The notes beneath the pieces were generated by a model. The model made no database searches. It saw only the letters and a list, made by a program, of their open reading frames with translations, and had not been told where the DNA came from. This document shows, one piece after another, positions 36,452-46,785 of a DNA stretch of 64,000 bases. Position 1 is the stretch's first letter. Every line of letters begins with the position of its first letter. This DNA is from Paenibacillus sp. IHBB 10380 (GTDB lineage: Bacteria > Bacillota > Bacilli > Paenibacillales > Paenibacillaceae): positions 62,001 through 126,000 of the forward strand of contig NZ_CP010976.1 of NCBI RefSeq assembly GCF_000949425.1, in the 5' to 3' direction. Made by a program: the position numbers and the translations under genes.

Positions 36452-38091
36452 GGAACTTATTCAAAAACTTTAATATAATGACAATTGTACGTGTGGTATC
36501 ACTTATGGATAATAAGAAACACAGATTTATGAATTTCATCTATTTATTTTGTTTAGTTGAGTTTTTTTGTACAGTATTGTATACGGTTGGCATTAAGGGT
36601 GTTTTTAATTCAACTGTAAATGGAGATATTAGAGCATTTTGGACTTCAATGGCGTTTATTATTGTTAATTATTTAATTTGGTGGATTTATGCTCCCATAT
36701 CTACATATATAACTGAAAAAATAGCTAAAGCTACGTTGCGCGATTTTAAGACAGATTTGTGCGAACATAGTGTGCGTCTTCCAATGAAATATCATGATAG
36801 TAAATCCTCAGGTGATATATTATCGGCGCTTACAAATGATGTCCGTTGTCTTTCTGATATATACCATGGAACTATTTTTCAATTATTGCGCAGCGCATCT
36901 GGAGGAATTGGCGGTATCATCATTATGGTAGTCATTGACTGGCGGTTTGCCATTATAGTATTTGCGCTAGGTTCTTGTTCTGTACTGATCTCTTCCTATT
37001 TTTCAAAACGACTTGAAACGATTGGTACAGAGCAACAACAACGTTTGGCTAAAACAACTACGGACATGTACGAGCTTATAAGAGCAGCAAAAACCATAAG
37101 GATTTTTAATTTACAAAAAAGTAAAGAAACTGCTTTTGAGGAATCGGCAAAAGCAGAATCAGACATAAAGCTAAAAAGTGGAAAAATTAATGCAATAATG
37201 AAATCTGCACTAACCACAGTAGACATGGTATCCTATGTGGCGATAATTTTTGTAGGTGCGTTGTTTGTATATTATGATTTATCTGATTGGGGTACAGTTA
37301 TTGCACTGATGGCACTTAAAGGAACAGCTGATATGTTATTTGTGGAATGTGTACAGTTTATTGCCGGTATGCAAGGAAACATTGCCGGAGTAAAACGTCT
37401 CTTTGAGATCATTGATACTCCAAAAGAAAGTATGAATGATTTAATTTATGAACAATCAGATACACAGTATCCACTTGTAATAAATCATTTATCATTTGGG
37501 TATGACGAAAAATCTACAGTCTTGTCAGACTTTAACCTCGTTTTAAAAAGAAATGGCCTTACCGCACTTCTGGGAGAAAGTGGGTCAGGAAAAAGTACAA
37601 TAATGAAGTTAATTTTAGGTCTCTATACTCCTGATGCAGGGCAGATTTCCTTTAGTAGTAATGAAGAGACTTATACAAATATTAGGGATTATACGGCCTA
37701 TGTTCCACAAGAACCATTCTTGTTTAGGGGGACGATTTTGGAAAATATACAGTTTGGAAACCTTCATGCAACTAAAGATAAAATTATCATGGCAGCCAAA
37801 ATGGCGGGTGCAGATGAGTTTATTACTAACCTAAAGGATGGATATGACACTATTTTAGTTGATAATGGGAAAAGCTTATCTGGTGGGCAAAAGCAACGCA
37901 TTGCAATTGCTCGTGCACTAGTAAAAGAAGCGCCTATACTATTATTGGATGAAATTACTTCAGCCCTTGATAAGGATACGGAAGAGCATATATTTAAGAC
38001 AGTGAAACTTACAAGTCAAACAAGAGCAGTATTATTTATCACACATCGGCCGGATGTGGTAAATTGGGCAGATGATGTTATTTATTTGTAA
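36448..38091 (+). CDS. ABC exporter subunit B (TMD-NBD half-transporter)
   Basis: A 547-residue half-transporter with an N-terminal membrane domain and a C-terminal nucleotide-binding domain: LGESGSGKST, YVPQEPFLF (Q-loop), LSGGQKQR and LLLDEITSALD. Both ATPase sites appear canonical. It overlaps its partner by four bases and is the last intact gene of the long plus-strand run. No strong intrinsic terminator was found immediately after the stop. Confidence 0.9.
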   Translation: MRNLFKNFNIMTIVRVVSLMDNKKHRFMNFIYLFCLVEFFCTVLYTVGIKGVFNSTVNGDIRAFWTSMAFIIVNYLIWWIYAPISTYITEKIAKATLRDFKTDLCEHSVRLPMKYHDSKSSGDILSALTNDVRCLSDIYHGTIFQLLRSASGGIGGIIIMVVIDWRFAIIVFALGSCSVLISSYFSKRLETIGTEQQQRLAKTTTDMYELIRAAKTIRIFNLQKSKETAFEESAKAESDIKLKSGKINAIMKSALTTVDMVSYVAIIFVGALFVYYDLSDWGTVIALMALKGTADMLFVECVQFIAGMQGNIAGVKRLFEIIDTPKESMNDLIYEQSDTQYPLVINHLSFGYDEKSTVLSDFNLVLKRNGLTALLGESGSGKSTIMKLILGLYTPDAGQISFSSNEETYTNIRDYTAYVPQEPFLFRGTILENIQFGNLHATKDKIIMAAKMAGADEFITNLKDGYDTILVDNGKSLSGGQKQRIAIARALVKEAPILLLDEITSALDKDTEEHIFKTVKLTSQTRAVLFITHRPDVVNWADDVIYL

Positions 38092-38365
38092 GACAATAGT
38101 ATTAGAATGAAATGAGTCAGTTAGAGAGAGCCCATGAGTGTACTGTTAGATTTACCTACCTCACCATTCACATAAGCTTAAACCATTTAATAGTTTACAC
38201 TCAACTCTTATACTGATAGAGGCATAATTTATAGTTGTCATGCTCTAGCGTATTAATAAATCCAATGTTTGTTATATTGATAATTTTAAAATTAATGATC
38301 TAAAACTTAAATTTATGATTTTTTAATTGCTATATTTACACACTTAGGACTGGGAGGATATATAT

Positions 38366-38920
38366 ATGATAAATAGCACTTTAACAAGCATGTTTCATGA
38401 AATAAAAACGATTGAAGATAAAGGCATAACTTTCATTTACAGTGATACAAAAGAAGAATATATTCCATACCATTTTTTTATAGAAGGACGCTACAAGTCC
38501 TAAATCATATTCAAGAATTAGGATTAAAGCCGGGCGATGAACTATATTTATATCAGGATGCTCCTGCCCTACAGAAAGAGAAAATAATCAAATTCATTTA
38601 CTACCAGATAAATTTTTTTATGAAAAAATAATTGATCTTGGAGGGACAAATGCGTTGGTTTTTGATAATGATGAACTCACAGCTCTCTTTGGACCTATTC
38701 TAAGAGCAGATTATAAAATAACAGAAGAGTATATCGCAAGTAATCATAGAAAATTAAAAAACGATTTGTTTATTTTATTCGGTAATAAAGATACAAGTAG
38801 TGAAGGGGCAAAACTAATAAATTGGAAAAAGGAAACTAATGGTCGTGTCATTTCGAAGAGTTTGAAGAAGGACATTTTTTTATTTTAGATCAAGAGTCTG
38901 AAGTGATGAATTAGTTAAAT
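38366..38920 (+). pseudogene. Remnant of an NRPS/PKS starter domain fused to thioesterase-like sequence
   Basis: A short frame from ATG 38366 (after GGGAGGA) starts like a loading adenylate-forming domain: MINSTLTSMFHEIKTIEDKG, then GITFIYSDTKEEY, with a frame change into IQELGLKPGDELYLYQ. The next recognisable part (about 38600-38890) reads like the C-terminal half of a type II thioesterase: LFGPILRADYKITEEY, LFGNKDTSSEGAKLINW, and after a further frameshift near 38865 GHFFILDQESEV. The middle, thousands of bases in an intact gene, is deleted. It shows that another assembly line or a larger version of this one once lay here. Confidence 0.65.
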
Positions 38921-39329
38921 TCAACCTTAATGGCTTCAAAAAACACTATTTTGTGAAAGTTAGTATCTCTCTATCCTTCCCTTCTTAAGAATTATATTTT
39001 ATAAATTGAAAAGGACGGAGACCAATTTAAGTAGATGAAATTTGGATAAATTCCCCCCCCTGTGTTTGGATTTATTGTCATAGGATCCTAGAATAAGTAT
39101 ATTAGATTAATAAGCTCCAGAGGATCTTCCGACCAGAAAGAGCACTCCACACATGATGACCAGAATGTCCCTAGGCTGTCAGGCTTAGGTCGCTGGAGAT
39201 AATCGCAATCCACTCGATTTTTTAGAGTAATGACGGTTAAAGACGACCTTCATCGTCAGTTCCTATGGAATTGGGTTACAGAAGCAAAGTAGAAATTAAG
39301 CATAAAACATTTTTCGAGGAGAAGATATT
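38921..39329. other. Intergenic stretch, nothing recognised
   Basis: About 400 bases without a coding frame I can assign. A run of eight to nine C residues occurs near 39053-39061. The last bases contain the AGGAGA ribosome site of the gene at 39330. No promoter or terminator stands out. Confidence 0.4.
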
Positions 39330-40325
39330 ATGAAAAAGCTGCTACCCTTTTTAGTGCCTCCTATTAGGACATTCAACTATCTAGCTTGTGATTTAGGAAT
39401 AACGTCAACCATTGAAGAGGCAATACCATGGTATCATATGAATTATTTTCAATTATGTTGCCCTAAAACAGATTTAAACTTAGAAGACCATAAGCTAGTT
39501 TTTTCAGTATTAAGAAACCCTTTTTTAAGCAAAACTTATCTTTCAAAATCCTTTGTTGAAGATATTACTGATCCAATTCAGTTTATTATCGTTTCATTGA
39601 ATCATGGATATTATGTGAATACATATATCAACGAATACTTCTTACCAAACCGGCATGCCTATTATTCAAAAAGCTTTTTACATGATATTCTAATAATAGG
39701 TTATGATGATGATGAAAAGATACTAAATGTAGTAGGTTATAACAGAGAAGGTCAATTTGTTCCCGAAAAGGTGTCTTATGATGATTTTCGCGATGCTTTT
39801 ATATTTTGCTCTTCTATGAATAATACAGAGCAAAGAACATTCGGCTTAATAATTCCGGAAAAGGAAGATTTCCATTTTAATGTTTCATTTATATTAAATC
39901 AAATGGAAGACTTTTTAAATGGTAAGAATGATGCACAGTTTAAATACTTTGATATTCCAATTAACGAACAAGATGCCTATGGAAAAGATGTGTATGAATA
40001 TATAATATCCTACATTAAGGCGAATACTACTTTTTGGGACATAAGAGTTTTTCGTTTGTTACTTGAACACAAAGTGGCTTTATTAGAACGAATAAATTTT
40101 TTGGAAAAAATGGGATATATAAAGAATATAGATGAACTTATTATTAGTAGCGAGAAACTGGTAAAGACAGCTAATATATTATTTAATAATACTCTAAAAT
40201 TTAATATTACTAACGCTTTTGGAACTTATGAAAAGGATAAGTTGAGTGTACTCATTAAACAAATAGAACAACAAGAAGAGGACATTCTAAAAAACTTGAT
40301 ATTAAAGATCAAACAAATAATATAA
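39330..40325 (+). CDS. BtrH-like/papain-fold protein, stand-alone copy 1
   Basis: A 331-residue soluble protein related to the C-terminal domain of the PKS at 22798. Shared features are HGYYVNTYINEYFLPNR, then LHDILIIGYDDDEKIL with a conserved His, and a later basic-amphipathic region LLLEHKVALLERINFLEKMG. A Cys in LACDLGITS aligns roughly with the candidate nucleophile of the PKS domain. BtrH transfers an acyl chain from a carrier protein in butirosin biosynthesis; whether this copy is catalytic is unknown. It has a strong AGGAGA site 11 bases before the ATG. It lies just beyond the main cluster in a decayed zone together with two relatives. Confidence 0.6.
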   Translation: MKKLLPFLVPPIRTFNYLACDLGITSTIEEAIPWYHMNYFQLCCPKTDLNLEDHKLVFSVLRNPFLSKTYLSKSFVEDITDPIQFIIVSLNHGYYVNTYINEYFLPNRHAYYSKSFLHDILIIGYDDDEKILNVVGYNREGQFVPEKVSYDDFRDAFIFCSSMNNTEQRTFGLIIPEKEDFHFNVSFILNQMEDFLNGKNDAQFKYFDIPINEQDAYGKDVYEYIISYIKANTTFWDIRVFRLLLEHKVALLERINFLEKMGYIKNIDELIISSEKLVKTANILFNNTLKFNITNAFGTYEKDKLSVLIKQIEQQEEDILKNLILKIKQII

Positions 40326-40402
40326 GAGGCTGTTCAGGGGTTTGTCTAGGATCTGTCAAATCTTTTGTGTAACTATTTTAATAGTTCCTCCCCGAGGGGA
40401 GA

Positions 40403-40720
40403 AAAGTTATCTAAGATACTGCCAGATATGATCCGGAAAAAATACGAATAGTTGTAGGAGCATTTGTCCCCAATTATGTACACGCCCTTTCCATTTACGG
40501 GTAACATCATCGTAGCCAAGAAAAGCATTTTCAGTAAGGAATCGTCTGTAGGGAAGATGTTTTCCCTTTCGTTTCCTTGTGTAACTGACGGTGATAACTC
40601 TCAATGATGTTGGTCGTATAAATAATTTTACGGATCTCTGGATCTCTGCTGGGTATTTAAAAAAGTTTGCGAGTAGAGTAGTAGAGAGCCTTGCAAAACG
40701 AATACAGTTTTTGTGAAATT
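40403..40720 (-). pseudogene. IS256-family transposase fragment (C-terminal end)
   Basis: The minus strand encodes DVTRKWKGRVHNWGQMLLQL followed by FFPDHIWQYL, the C-terminal end of another IS256-type transposase lineage, preceded in a different frame by pieces of the YTTNIIESYHRQL region near 40590-40625. Several frame changes and the absence of the N-terminal part show that it is dead. It is not the same subgroup as the element at 14448. The group II intron fragment begins directly upstream of it in plus orientation. Confidence 0.7.
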
Positions 40721-40755
40721 CGACCCAATGCCACGTAGGCGTTGGGTTTGTTGTA

Positions 40756-41620
40756 GTGCGCCCAGCATGGGCACTATTTCTAGGGTTAAAGTCCCGAGTG
40801 GTGAAGGCAGTAGTAGCCATTAGCTTAAGGCAAGCGTGTCCACCGTGAGGTGGAATCTGAAGGAAGCCGGCGGCAAATCTCTGGTCTGAGGAACACGAAC
40901 TTCATATAAGGCTAACGTACGTTGGATGAGTTTGCTATACAAACCAAAGTCCATACTGTCGAGATGTACGAGAGTAAATGAAGCAGATAGATGGAGAGGA
41001 AGATAGCGTTCTTACCTGGGGAGATCTGTATGGCAAGCGAAGTGAACTTCGTAACCCTACTTGTGAGAGTAGGCTGAACTTACAGAAGTCAGCAGACGCC
41101 ATAGTACGCAGGTTGTTGCAACGATCTGCGGAAGGGCTGAACATGAAATAGGAATTGAATAATTCAGCGTTCAAGGGTGAGCAATGCAGACAATCCGAAA
41201 GGACTTACTCGAAGGAAGAAGCGGTGAATCCGTGGGGGACTTGGCGAGGGTAGAGCTTACCGATGGCACAAAGAAAGAAAAAATTCACGCAAGGAGGAGT
41301 AAATGGATGATTCAGGAGTTACTATCACGGGGAAGCCTACTGTCAGCTTTAAAGCGTGTCTAAGCAAATAAATGAAGCCACGGCGTAGATGGCATGTCCG
41401 TAAAATCCTTACGAGAACACATTCTACAAAACTGGTTTCAAATTCGGCAAGCGATAGAGGTTGGAACCTATGAACCTAGCCCAGTCCGAAGGGTCGAAAT
41501 CCCGAAACCCCGAAACCCGATGGCAAAGGTGTGAGGTTACTAGGAATTCCTACCGTATAAGACCGCCTCATCCAACAAGCGATTGCCCAAGTGTTGAATT
41601 CAGTGTTTGATCCACAATTA
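40756..41620 (+). mobile_element. Truncated group II intron with broken reverse transcriptase
   Basis: The plus strand starts GTGCGCCCAGCATGGGC at 40756, a group II intron 5' end, and continues with segments typical of bacterial intron domain I (GGTTAAAGTCCCGAGTGGTG, CACCGTGAGGTGGAATCTGA, AAGCAGATAGATGG). Past about 41290 fragments of the intron-encoded reverse transcriptase appear: IQELLSRGSLLSALKRV, then MSVKSLREHILQNWF, PVRRVEIPKP and DRLIQQAIAQVLNSVFDPQL in shifting frames. The rest of the protein and domains V and VI are missing. The intron lies after a small hairpin (about 40725-40747). Class B is my guess from the 5' sequence. It cannot splice or move by itself. Confidence 0.8.
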
Positions 41621-41730
41621 CATTTGAATTCAAATGAATGTAATGTTTGTGTTTACTAGAACACAATTTTTCTGTCCAGAAGAGTGTAAAAGACCATAGA
41701 GTCAAAAAATTGAATATAGGGAGTCGTAGT

Positions 41731-42760
41731 ATGTCTAATGTAAAGTTAAGCTGGCATTATCCTCTCATCGCATCTTATCCGAGACATGCATATCCTTTAT
41801 CTATAATCACAGGTTTACCAAATTCCAAGCCGTGGATCTATACTTATTACGTTCCATTAGTATGTAAAAAAAATGTGGAAAATTACACTGGTATTTTTTT
41901 AGACTTTGGTTCCTTCAATTGGTTAGTAGAATATAATCCTTGGATTAATTCTCAGAATATTAAGAGAGAAATTTTAATGAAATGTCATTCAGATATCATA
42001 GGGTTCACAAAGAAATGTATTGATATGAATTACTATTTATTCATCCATCTCGATGAATTTTTCATCCCTAATACTGAACCTTTTCAAAAATGGAAAAGCC
42101 CACATGCTGTGATGATTTTAGGGTATAATCCTTTAAAAAGGACATTTAACATATCGAATTTTACTAAAAATAGAAAGTATGAACAAGATGAGATTTCATT
42201 TGAACATTATGTTGAATCTTTTCAAAAAATGGAAACTACTGAAGACTATATGGAAAATAATTATCTACTGCAAATCAATAATAATGTCTCCTACAATTAT
42301 GATATCAATATTGTGATGGATATCATAAACGATTACATATCTTCAAAACGTACATCATATTCATATTATCGTTTGTCTGAAGCATTTAGCGATGATTATG
42401 TTTATGGGCTTGATATATACGATTATTTGAAAAATATTTCGATTTGTTATTATCTGACGTGGTCAAAATCGACATAAGAATTTTACATACTTTATGGGAA
42501 CATAAAACATGTATGTTACAACATATTCAATATATGGGTAAGTAAAACTATATAAGACAGGTGGATAAATTTTATATGAATTATAGTGAAATTGAAAAAA
42601 ATGTTTAATCCTTCTCAACTTATTATTAAAATTTGCATTAACAAAAAATACGGCTATTATTAAAAAAATAATCTCTTCCCTCGGAGATATTCGAACAAAT
42701 GAAGAAAACGTGTTGAGATCTTTATTAAATGAACTTTATCGAGTTAAAAGTTTAAAGTGA
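41731..42760 (+). pseudogene. BtrH-like protein, copy 2, frameshifted
   Basis: The intact part (41731-42477, RBS GGGAG) encodes SYPRHAYPLSII near the start and MNYYLFIHLDEFFIPN and PHAVMILGYNPLKRTF in the middle, matching the stand-alone copies at 39330 and 43552. The reading frame then breaks at about 42455. In another frame the homology resumes as DIRILHTLWEHKTCMLQHIQ, followed by further stops. The position of the candidate Cys in the PKS-linked domain is Ala here. The gene is probably dead but recently so. Confidence 0.65.
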
Positions 42761-42984
42761 TCAGGCGGAGTTAGGATTAGTCTTACATAGCAGGGGACAC
42801 GACTCTCACTATCCAATAGGAAGAAAATTTCATTGTTAAGATAACGCTGATTTTATAGATAATCTCGGTAAATCTAAATACCTGCCACAATCTTATCGAT
42901 ATCGGGATTTTCAGAATCAATTCCAATTTGATGGCGACAGGATCACAGCCTCTTGAATAAATGCGATGGTTAACTGACGATTTG
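42761..42984. other. Intergenic, nothing recognised
   Basis: About 220 bases between the broken BtrH-like gene and an IS3 fragment. No frame, hairpin or known element was recognised. Confidence 0.35.
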
Positions 42985-43313
42985 AGACTTGGATCATTCG
43001 TCCTCGGGGTCCCCCCAGATCGCTCGGGCCTTTTTTCGCAACACCGGTAAGGCTGCCGCTTCAGCTAATGTGGCATCTTTTCTTTTTAATTCACGAGTTA
43101 GTGACTTCATCTCGCGTTCTTTGTCACGTAGTTCCTTTTGTGGTTTTGTAGCTTGTTCTGCAACGCCTCCGTTACTTGCACAAAAGCATCACGCCAGGCT
43201 TCCACTTGCTCTACAAACAGACCTTTCGTTCTACAGTACTCAGACAATTCGATCTCATTTAACGTGGCTGTCTCTACTAGAATGGAAAACTTATCTCGTG
43301 TGCTCCACCTCAT
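42985..43313 (-). pseudogene. IS3-family OrfA remnant
   Basis: The minus strand begins MRWSTRDKFSILVETATLNE and continues ELSEYCRTKGLFVEQVEAWRD, a typical IS3-family OrfA with an HTH and coiled-coil region. After a frame change near 43130 it ends with TLAEAAALPVLRKKARAIWG at the plus-strand position 42990-43060. The second gene of the element is absent here; a fragment of an IS3 OrfB lies 1.3 kb away in opposite orientation. Confidence 0.75.
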
Positions 43314-43551
43314 TCTCTATTTTAACTACTGTACATTCTATTGAGAGGTACTACAACTATTGTGACAGAGGGGGGCTAGCCCGGAACTTAATTCATGATG
43401 AGATGAATAACGTATTTTCGTAAGTTCTATCAGATTCCCACTAACGCCTGTGCCCTCAAGTAACGTAAACAATCGTCGGTTGAATCTTTGATCGTTTAAT
43501 TATGAAAATATAAATATCTTCATTTAATTTATATAGATCAAGACTTGGGAA

Positions 43552-44556
43552 TTATGAAATTGATTCAATTATTTTTTCAATCGATTCCCTATCTGATATT
43601 CTTAATTGTTCTAATAAAATCGATACTTTATCATTATGTTTGTTATTGTGCATAGATTTTAAAAGCACATTTCTAATAATAAGTGCATCATGTTCTACCT
43701 TTTCAAAACAATCTATTAAATCAGAATGCGATTTAATGAAATTATTTTCAATTAAAAATTTCACACGCATCTTCATAAGTTTTTTGTGCTCATATAGAGC
43801 ATGAATAGACCTTAAAGTTACACTCGGGATTATTTCTTCTTTGAGAACTTTTAAAAGGGTGTTGTATACACCCAATCCCCAAGTTCTATTATCATCCTTA
43901 CTAAATGGACCTTCAAACTCTTTGTATCTATAAGAAGTGTCTTTCTCATATAAATAATCATGTAAATTATTCTTAAGATGCTCAACATCTAATGAGTATA
44001 GAGGATTAATAGGCTTCTCATTTATCTTTAACAGTTGTACATCTTTAAAGTCATTCAAGCCTGTACCTAAACTCTCTACAGCTAATTTCATAGAGTCAAA
44101 ACCTATATCTTCATGAGTATAGTGGCTGTTAAAAAAATCTGCTGCATGAAACACTTTTCGATCAGAATCATATCCAAAAAGAAAGAGATCATGAGTTGAA
44201 TGCTCTTTACTAGAGTAAGTAGGTATATAATAAGTATCTACACTTAAATAAATATAGTACCCCGAATTAATGCAATTAACAATAAAATCACAAGTGTCTA
44301 TATTATTTGCTTTTAATAGATCTTTACTCATCGATTGCATCTCTAATAAAGGATAATAAACTCTATGCAAAGGTTCATAAGTATCTAAATAAGTATCATG
44401 ATTTGTCTCACCGTTATAAGTTAAACAGAATATTTGTATATGATTATTGAAAAGCCACTCATTAAAATTATTATGTTTAGCAAGTATAGATGTAATATGC
44501 GCATGTTTAGGATAAGTTTGAATTGTAGGGTTAAACATCGGTAATTTATTTATCAT
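43552..44556 (-). CDS. BtrH-like/papain-fold protein, stand-alone copy 3
   Basis: An apparently intact 334-residue protein on the minus strand with GGGAG upstream of the ATG. It shares with copies 1 and 2 the start TYPKHAHITSIL, the core SGYYIYLSVDTYYIPTY, THDLFLFGYDSDRKVFHAADF with the conserved His, and the later LYEHKKLMKMRVKFLIENN. The candidate catalytic Cys position is Ala. It is very AT-rich. It lies between pieces of IS3 elements, in reverse orientation to its relatives. I infer a non-catalytic or altered role; no function is known to me. Confidence 0.6.
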   Translation of the reverse strand: MINKLPMFNPTIQTYPKHAHITSILAKHNNFNEWLFNNHIQIFCLTYNGETNHDTYLDTYEPLHRVYYPLLEMQSMSKDLLKANNIDTCDFIVNCINSGYYIYLSVDTYYIPTYSSKEHSTHDLFLFGYDSDRKVFHAADFFNSHYTHEDIGFDSMKLAVESLGTGLNDFKDVQLLKINEKPINPLYSLDVEHLKNNLHDYLYEKDTSYRYKEFEGPFSKDDNRTWGLGVYNTLLKVLKEEIIPSVTLRSIHALYEHKKLMKMRVKFLIENNFIKSHSDLIDCFEKVEHDALIIRNVLLKSMHNNKHNDKVSILLEQLRISDRESIEKIIESIS

Positions 44557-44639
44557 TATATAACTCCCTTGGCATCTTTTTAATTGTACTTCGTTGGTAA
44601 ATTATCTTCTATCCTTCGCTTCTGTTAATATGTTGGGAA

Positions 44640-45115
44640 TTCGGCAGGCATATTGACGCCCTCAAGCAATGTTGATGTACAACTAACTATTTTCAAAGCA
44701 CCCAAGATTCATGCGGTTGTCGATATCTCCGACGGGACACGCTTTTATTACCTGTCGGCAATTCAGGACTTGTTTAACAATGAGATCGTAGCTTGGCAAA
44801 TATCCTCCTATCGTAACGGGTTGATAAGTGTACAAGAAAAAGAGACGTATATTGGAAGCCGTACTCCATTCGGATCAGGGCTTCCAATATACGTCTCAAG
44901 CGTACAACAAACGATTAGAAGCATTCAGCGTCAAAGGCAGCCACTCTCGCAAAGCAACCTGCCTGGATAACGCATGTATCGAATCCTTCTTTTCGCATCT
45001 CAAAACAGAGAAGTTGTATCTTCATCAGTGTAAGTCAGAAGCCGAGATACATCAAGCCGTTGAAGATTATATCTACTTTTATAACTATCAACGGTTTCAG
45101 GCTAAACTTGGCTGC
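44640..45115 (+). pseudogene. IS3-family OrfB (integrase domain) remnant
   Basis: Two overlapping frames give pieces of an IS3-type DDE integrase: KIHAVVDISDGTRFYYLSAI with a frame change near 44840 into AVLHSDQGFQYTSQAY and CLDNACIESFFSHLKTEKLY, ending in YINFYNYQRFQ-like sequence. The DDE residues in the last two motifs are visible, but the N-terminal third is missing. TACTTGACAGGGG at about 45135 resembles the right end of such elements. Confidence 0.8.
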
Positions 45116-45184
45116 ATAGCTTTTTTCATCTGTCTACTTGACAGGGGTATGATCAATGAGCAAAATCAATTGTCGGCTTCTGTA

Positions 45185-45739
45185 TTGGATAACCAAGTGT
45201 AAAAAAATACTTTTGTCTCAGCGACCATTCTGTCCCTCCCATTCTTGAACGTTGCTGTGGACTTGATGTTCATCGCGAAACCGGTGCTAGCATTGGCCTT
45301 AATGTGCCAACCGTCAATAAAGACGTTTTCTTCATCAATAAAACCATGCTTTATGATTTCAGCTACTACTCTTGTAAATATCTGCTCGAATAAGTCTGTA
45401 CCCTCAAAACGCCGTGAATAGTTCTTACTGAATGTAGAAAAGTGCGGTATCTTTTCGGATAATCCATAACCTATATACCAACGATAGGCAGCATTTACTT
45501 CAACTTCTTTGATTGTCTGCCGCATGGAGCGAATACTGAATAATGTTAAGCTTTATCAATACTATGGGGTCTATACTCTCCTTGCCGAATGGTGAATAAA
45601 GGTCTATGACTAATTCATGAATAAAACCTAAATCTATCGCTTTTTCAATCTTTCTCACCAAATGTTTTTCCGGCACAAGGTTATCAAGACAAAGCATTTC
45701 TACTTGAAATTGATCTATCGAATTTTTTATCCCCATCAT
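45185..45739 (-). pseudogene. IS1182-family transposase remnant
   Basis: The minus strand encodes the N-terminal part of an IS1182-type transposase in two frames: LDNLVPEKHLVRKIEKAIDL and SIDPIVLIKLNIIQYS, then after a break near 45520 RWYIGYGLSEKIPHFSTFSK and ENVFIDGWHIKANAS. The C-terminal catalytic half is missing. The fragment abuts the IS3 remnant. Confidence 0.75.
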
Positions 45740-45871
45740 TGTATATCACCCATACCATTATAGTATAAATTAGGGTAATTTGGGGTTTTTACACGAAAAC
45801 AGCGCATACAATTATTTCGTATGCGCTGTATATTTATGGTATAATGCGTGGAAAATGCTTATACTGTACTC

Positions 45872-46621
45872 TTATAGCTTTCTTGCCTTGATTACAAAAG
45901 TTAAAGGAAGCATCTTTGCTTTTTTTGCAAAATCGCTGTTATCGTCCCACGATTGCATAATTTCATCATCAGATTGCTCAATCATTTGCTCAATGACAAA
46001 TCCCGCTTTTGCCAACGCATTCACATAGGTTGATAGTTTACGGTCCGATAATGCTAGCACACCTTCTCCGGCTAAATCAAGAGATACCGAATACCAAGAT
46101 TCATCGAAATAACACTTGTTAAAAGCAAGCATATTATTTTCTGCAACAACACATTTGTGTATAGGATGAGACCAACTGAAAATAAATACGCCGTCTTTTT
46201 TTAGGTAAGAAGCGATCCGGCAAAAAGTACCCTCAAGGTCGGTGGTCCAGCCTATGGCATAAATCGAATAAACAAAGTCAAAATAATCCTCTGGTATGCC
46301 ACATTCTTCTTCTATGGGAGAGCAGATCAATTTTGCTGAAAGACCGCACGACGTCAAATGTTGCGTTGCCTTTTCGATTTGTTTTTCTGATATATCCATA
46401 CCCCATAGTTCAGATGCTTTGCGGTCCCCCTGATACTGCAAGGATTGACCGTTTCCACAGCCTATCTCCAGCATCTTTTTTCCTTAGACATCACCAAAAA
46501 GTTGGCATTTTTCTTCTGAGACAAATGCTCCATAAAAAGGAAGCACGATTGCTCCTAAAAAGTCATTACCTTTTGTATCCCAATAGAAGCTGTTTGTTTT
46601 ATAAACTGCATTCTTGTCCAT
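45872..46621 (-). pseudogene. SAM-dependent methyltransferase with one in-frame stop
   Basis: From ATG 46621 (preceded by GGGGGAGG) the frame reads MDKNAVYKTNSFYWDTKGND through to FGDV, meets a TAA at about 46486, and continues in the same frame with GKKMLEIGCGNGQSLQY, the SAM-binding motif I, to a natural end at 45872. The remaining domain includes WGMDISEKQIEKAT and RIASYLKKDGVFIFSW. Apart from the stop the 250-codon gene looks complete and resembles small bacterial methyltransferases that act on small molecules. Re-initiation at the ATG after the stop could give a 200-residue product lacking the N-terminal helices. Confidence 0.75.
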
Positions 46622-46745
46622 GCCGGCGCCCTCCCCCAATATAAATTTTCCGTACTTCATTATCCGACTACAGTTCATTATAACATGATTCATTCTTGAT
46701 TAAAGGCATAAAAGAGCCATCAGCATATAGAATGTCGACGGTCTG

Positions 46746-46785
46746 AGGCCCCTACACTACTTGAAGTAGGGGCCTTTATTTATTT
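46746..46785. terminator. Strong hairpin terminator
   Basis: A perfect 10-bp stem, AGGCCCCTAC pairing with GTAGGGGCCT, with a 10-base loop (46746-46775), followed by TTATTTATTTT on the plus strand. It sits at the 3' end of a minus-strand ATPase fragment and may work in the plus direction. Confidence 0.75.

Noticed and set aside
42985..45115. Composite transposon carrying the BtrH-like gene at 43552 between two IS3 copies
   Set aside because: The left piece is only an OrfA remnant and the right piece only an OrfB remnant, with no matching ends.
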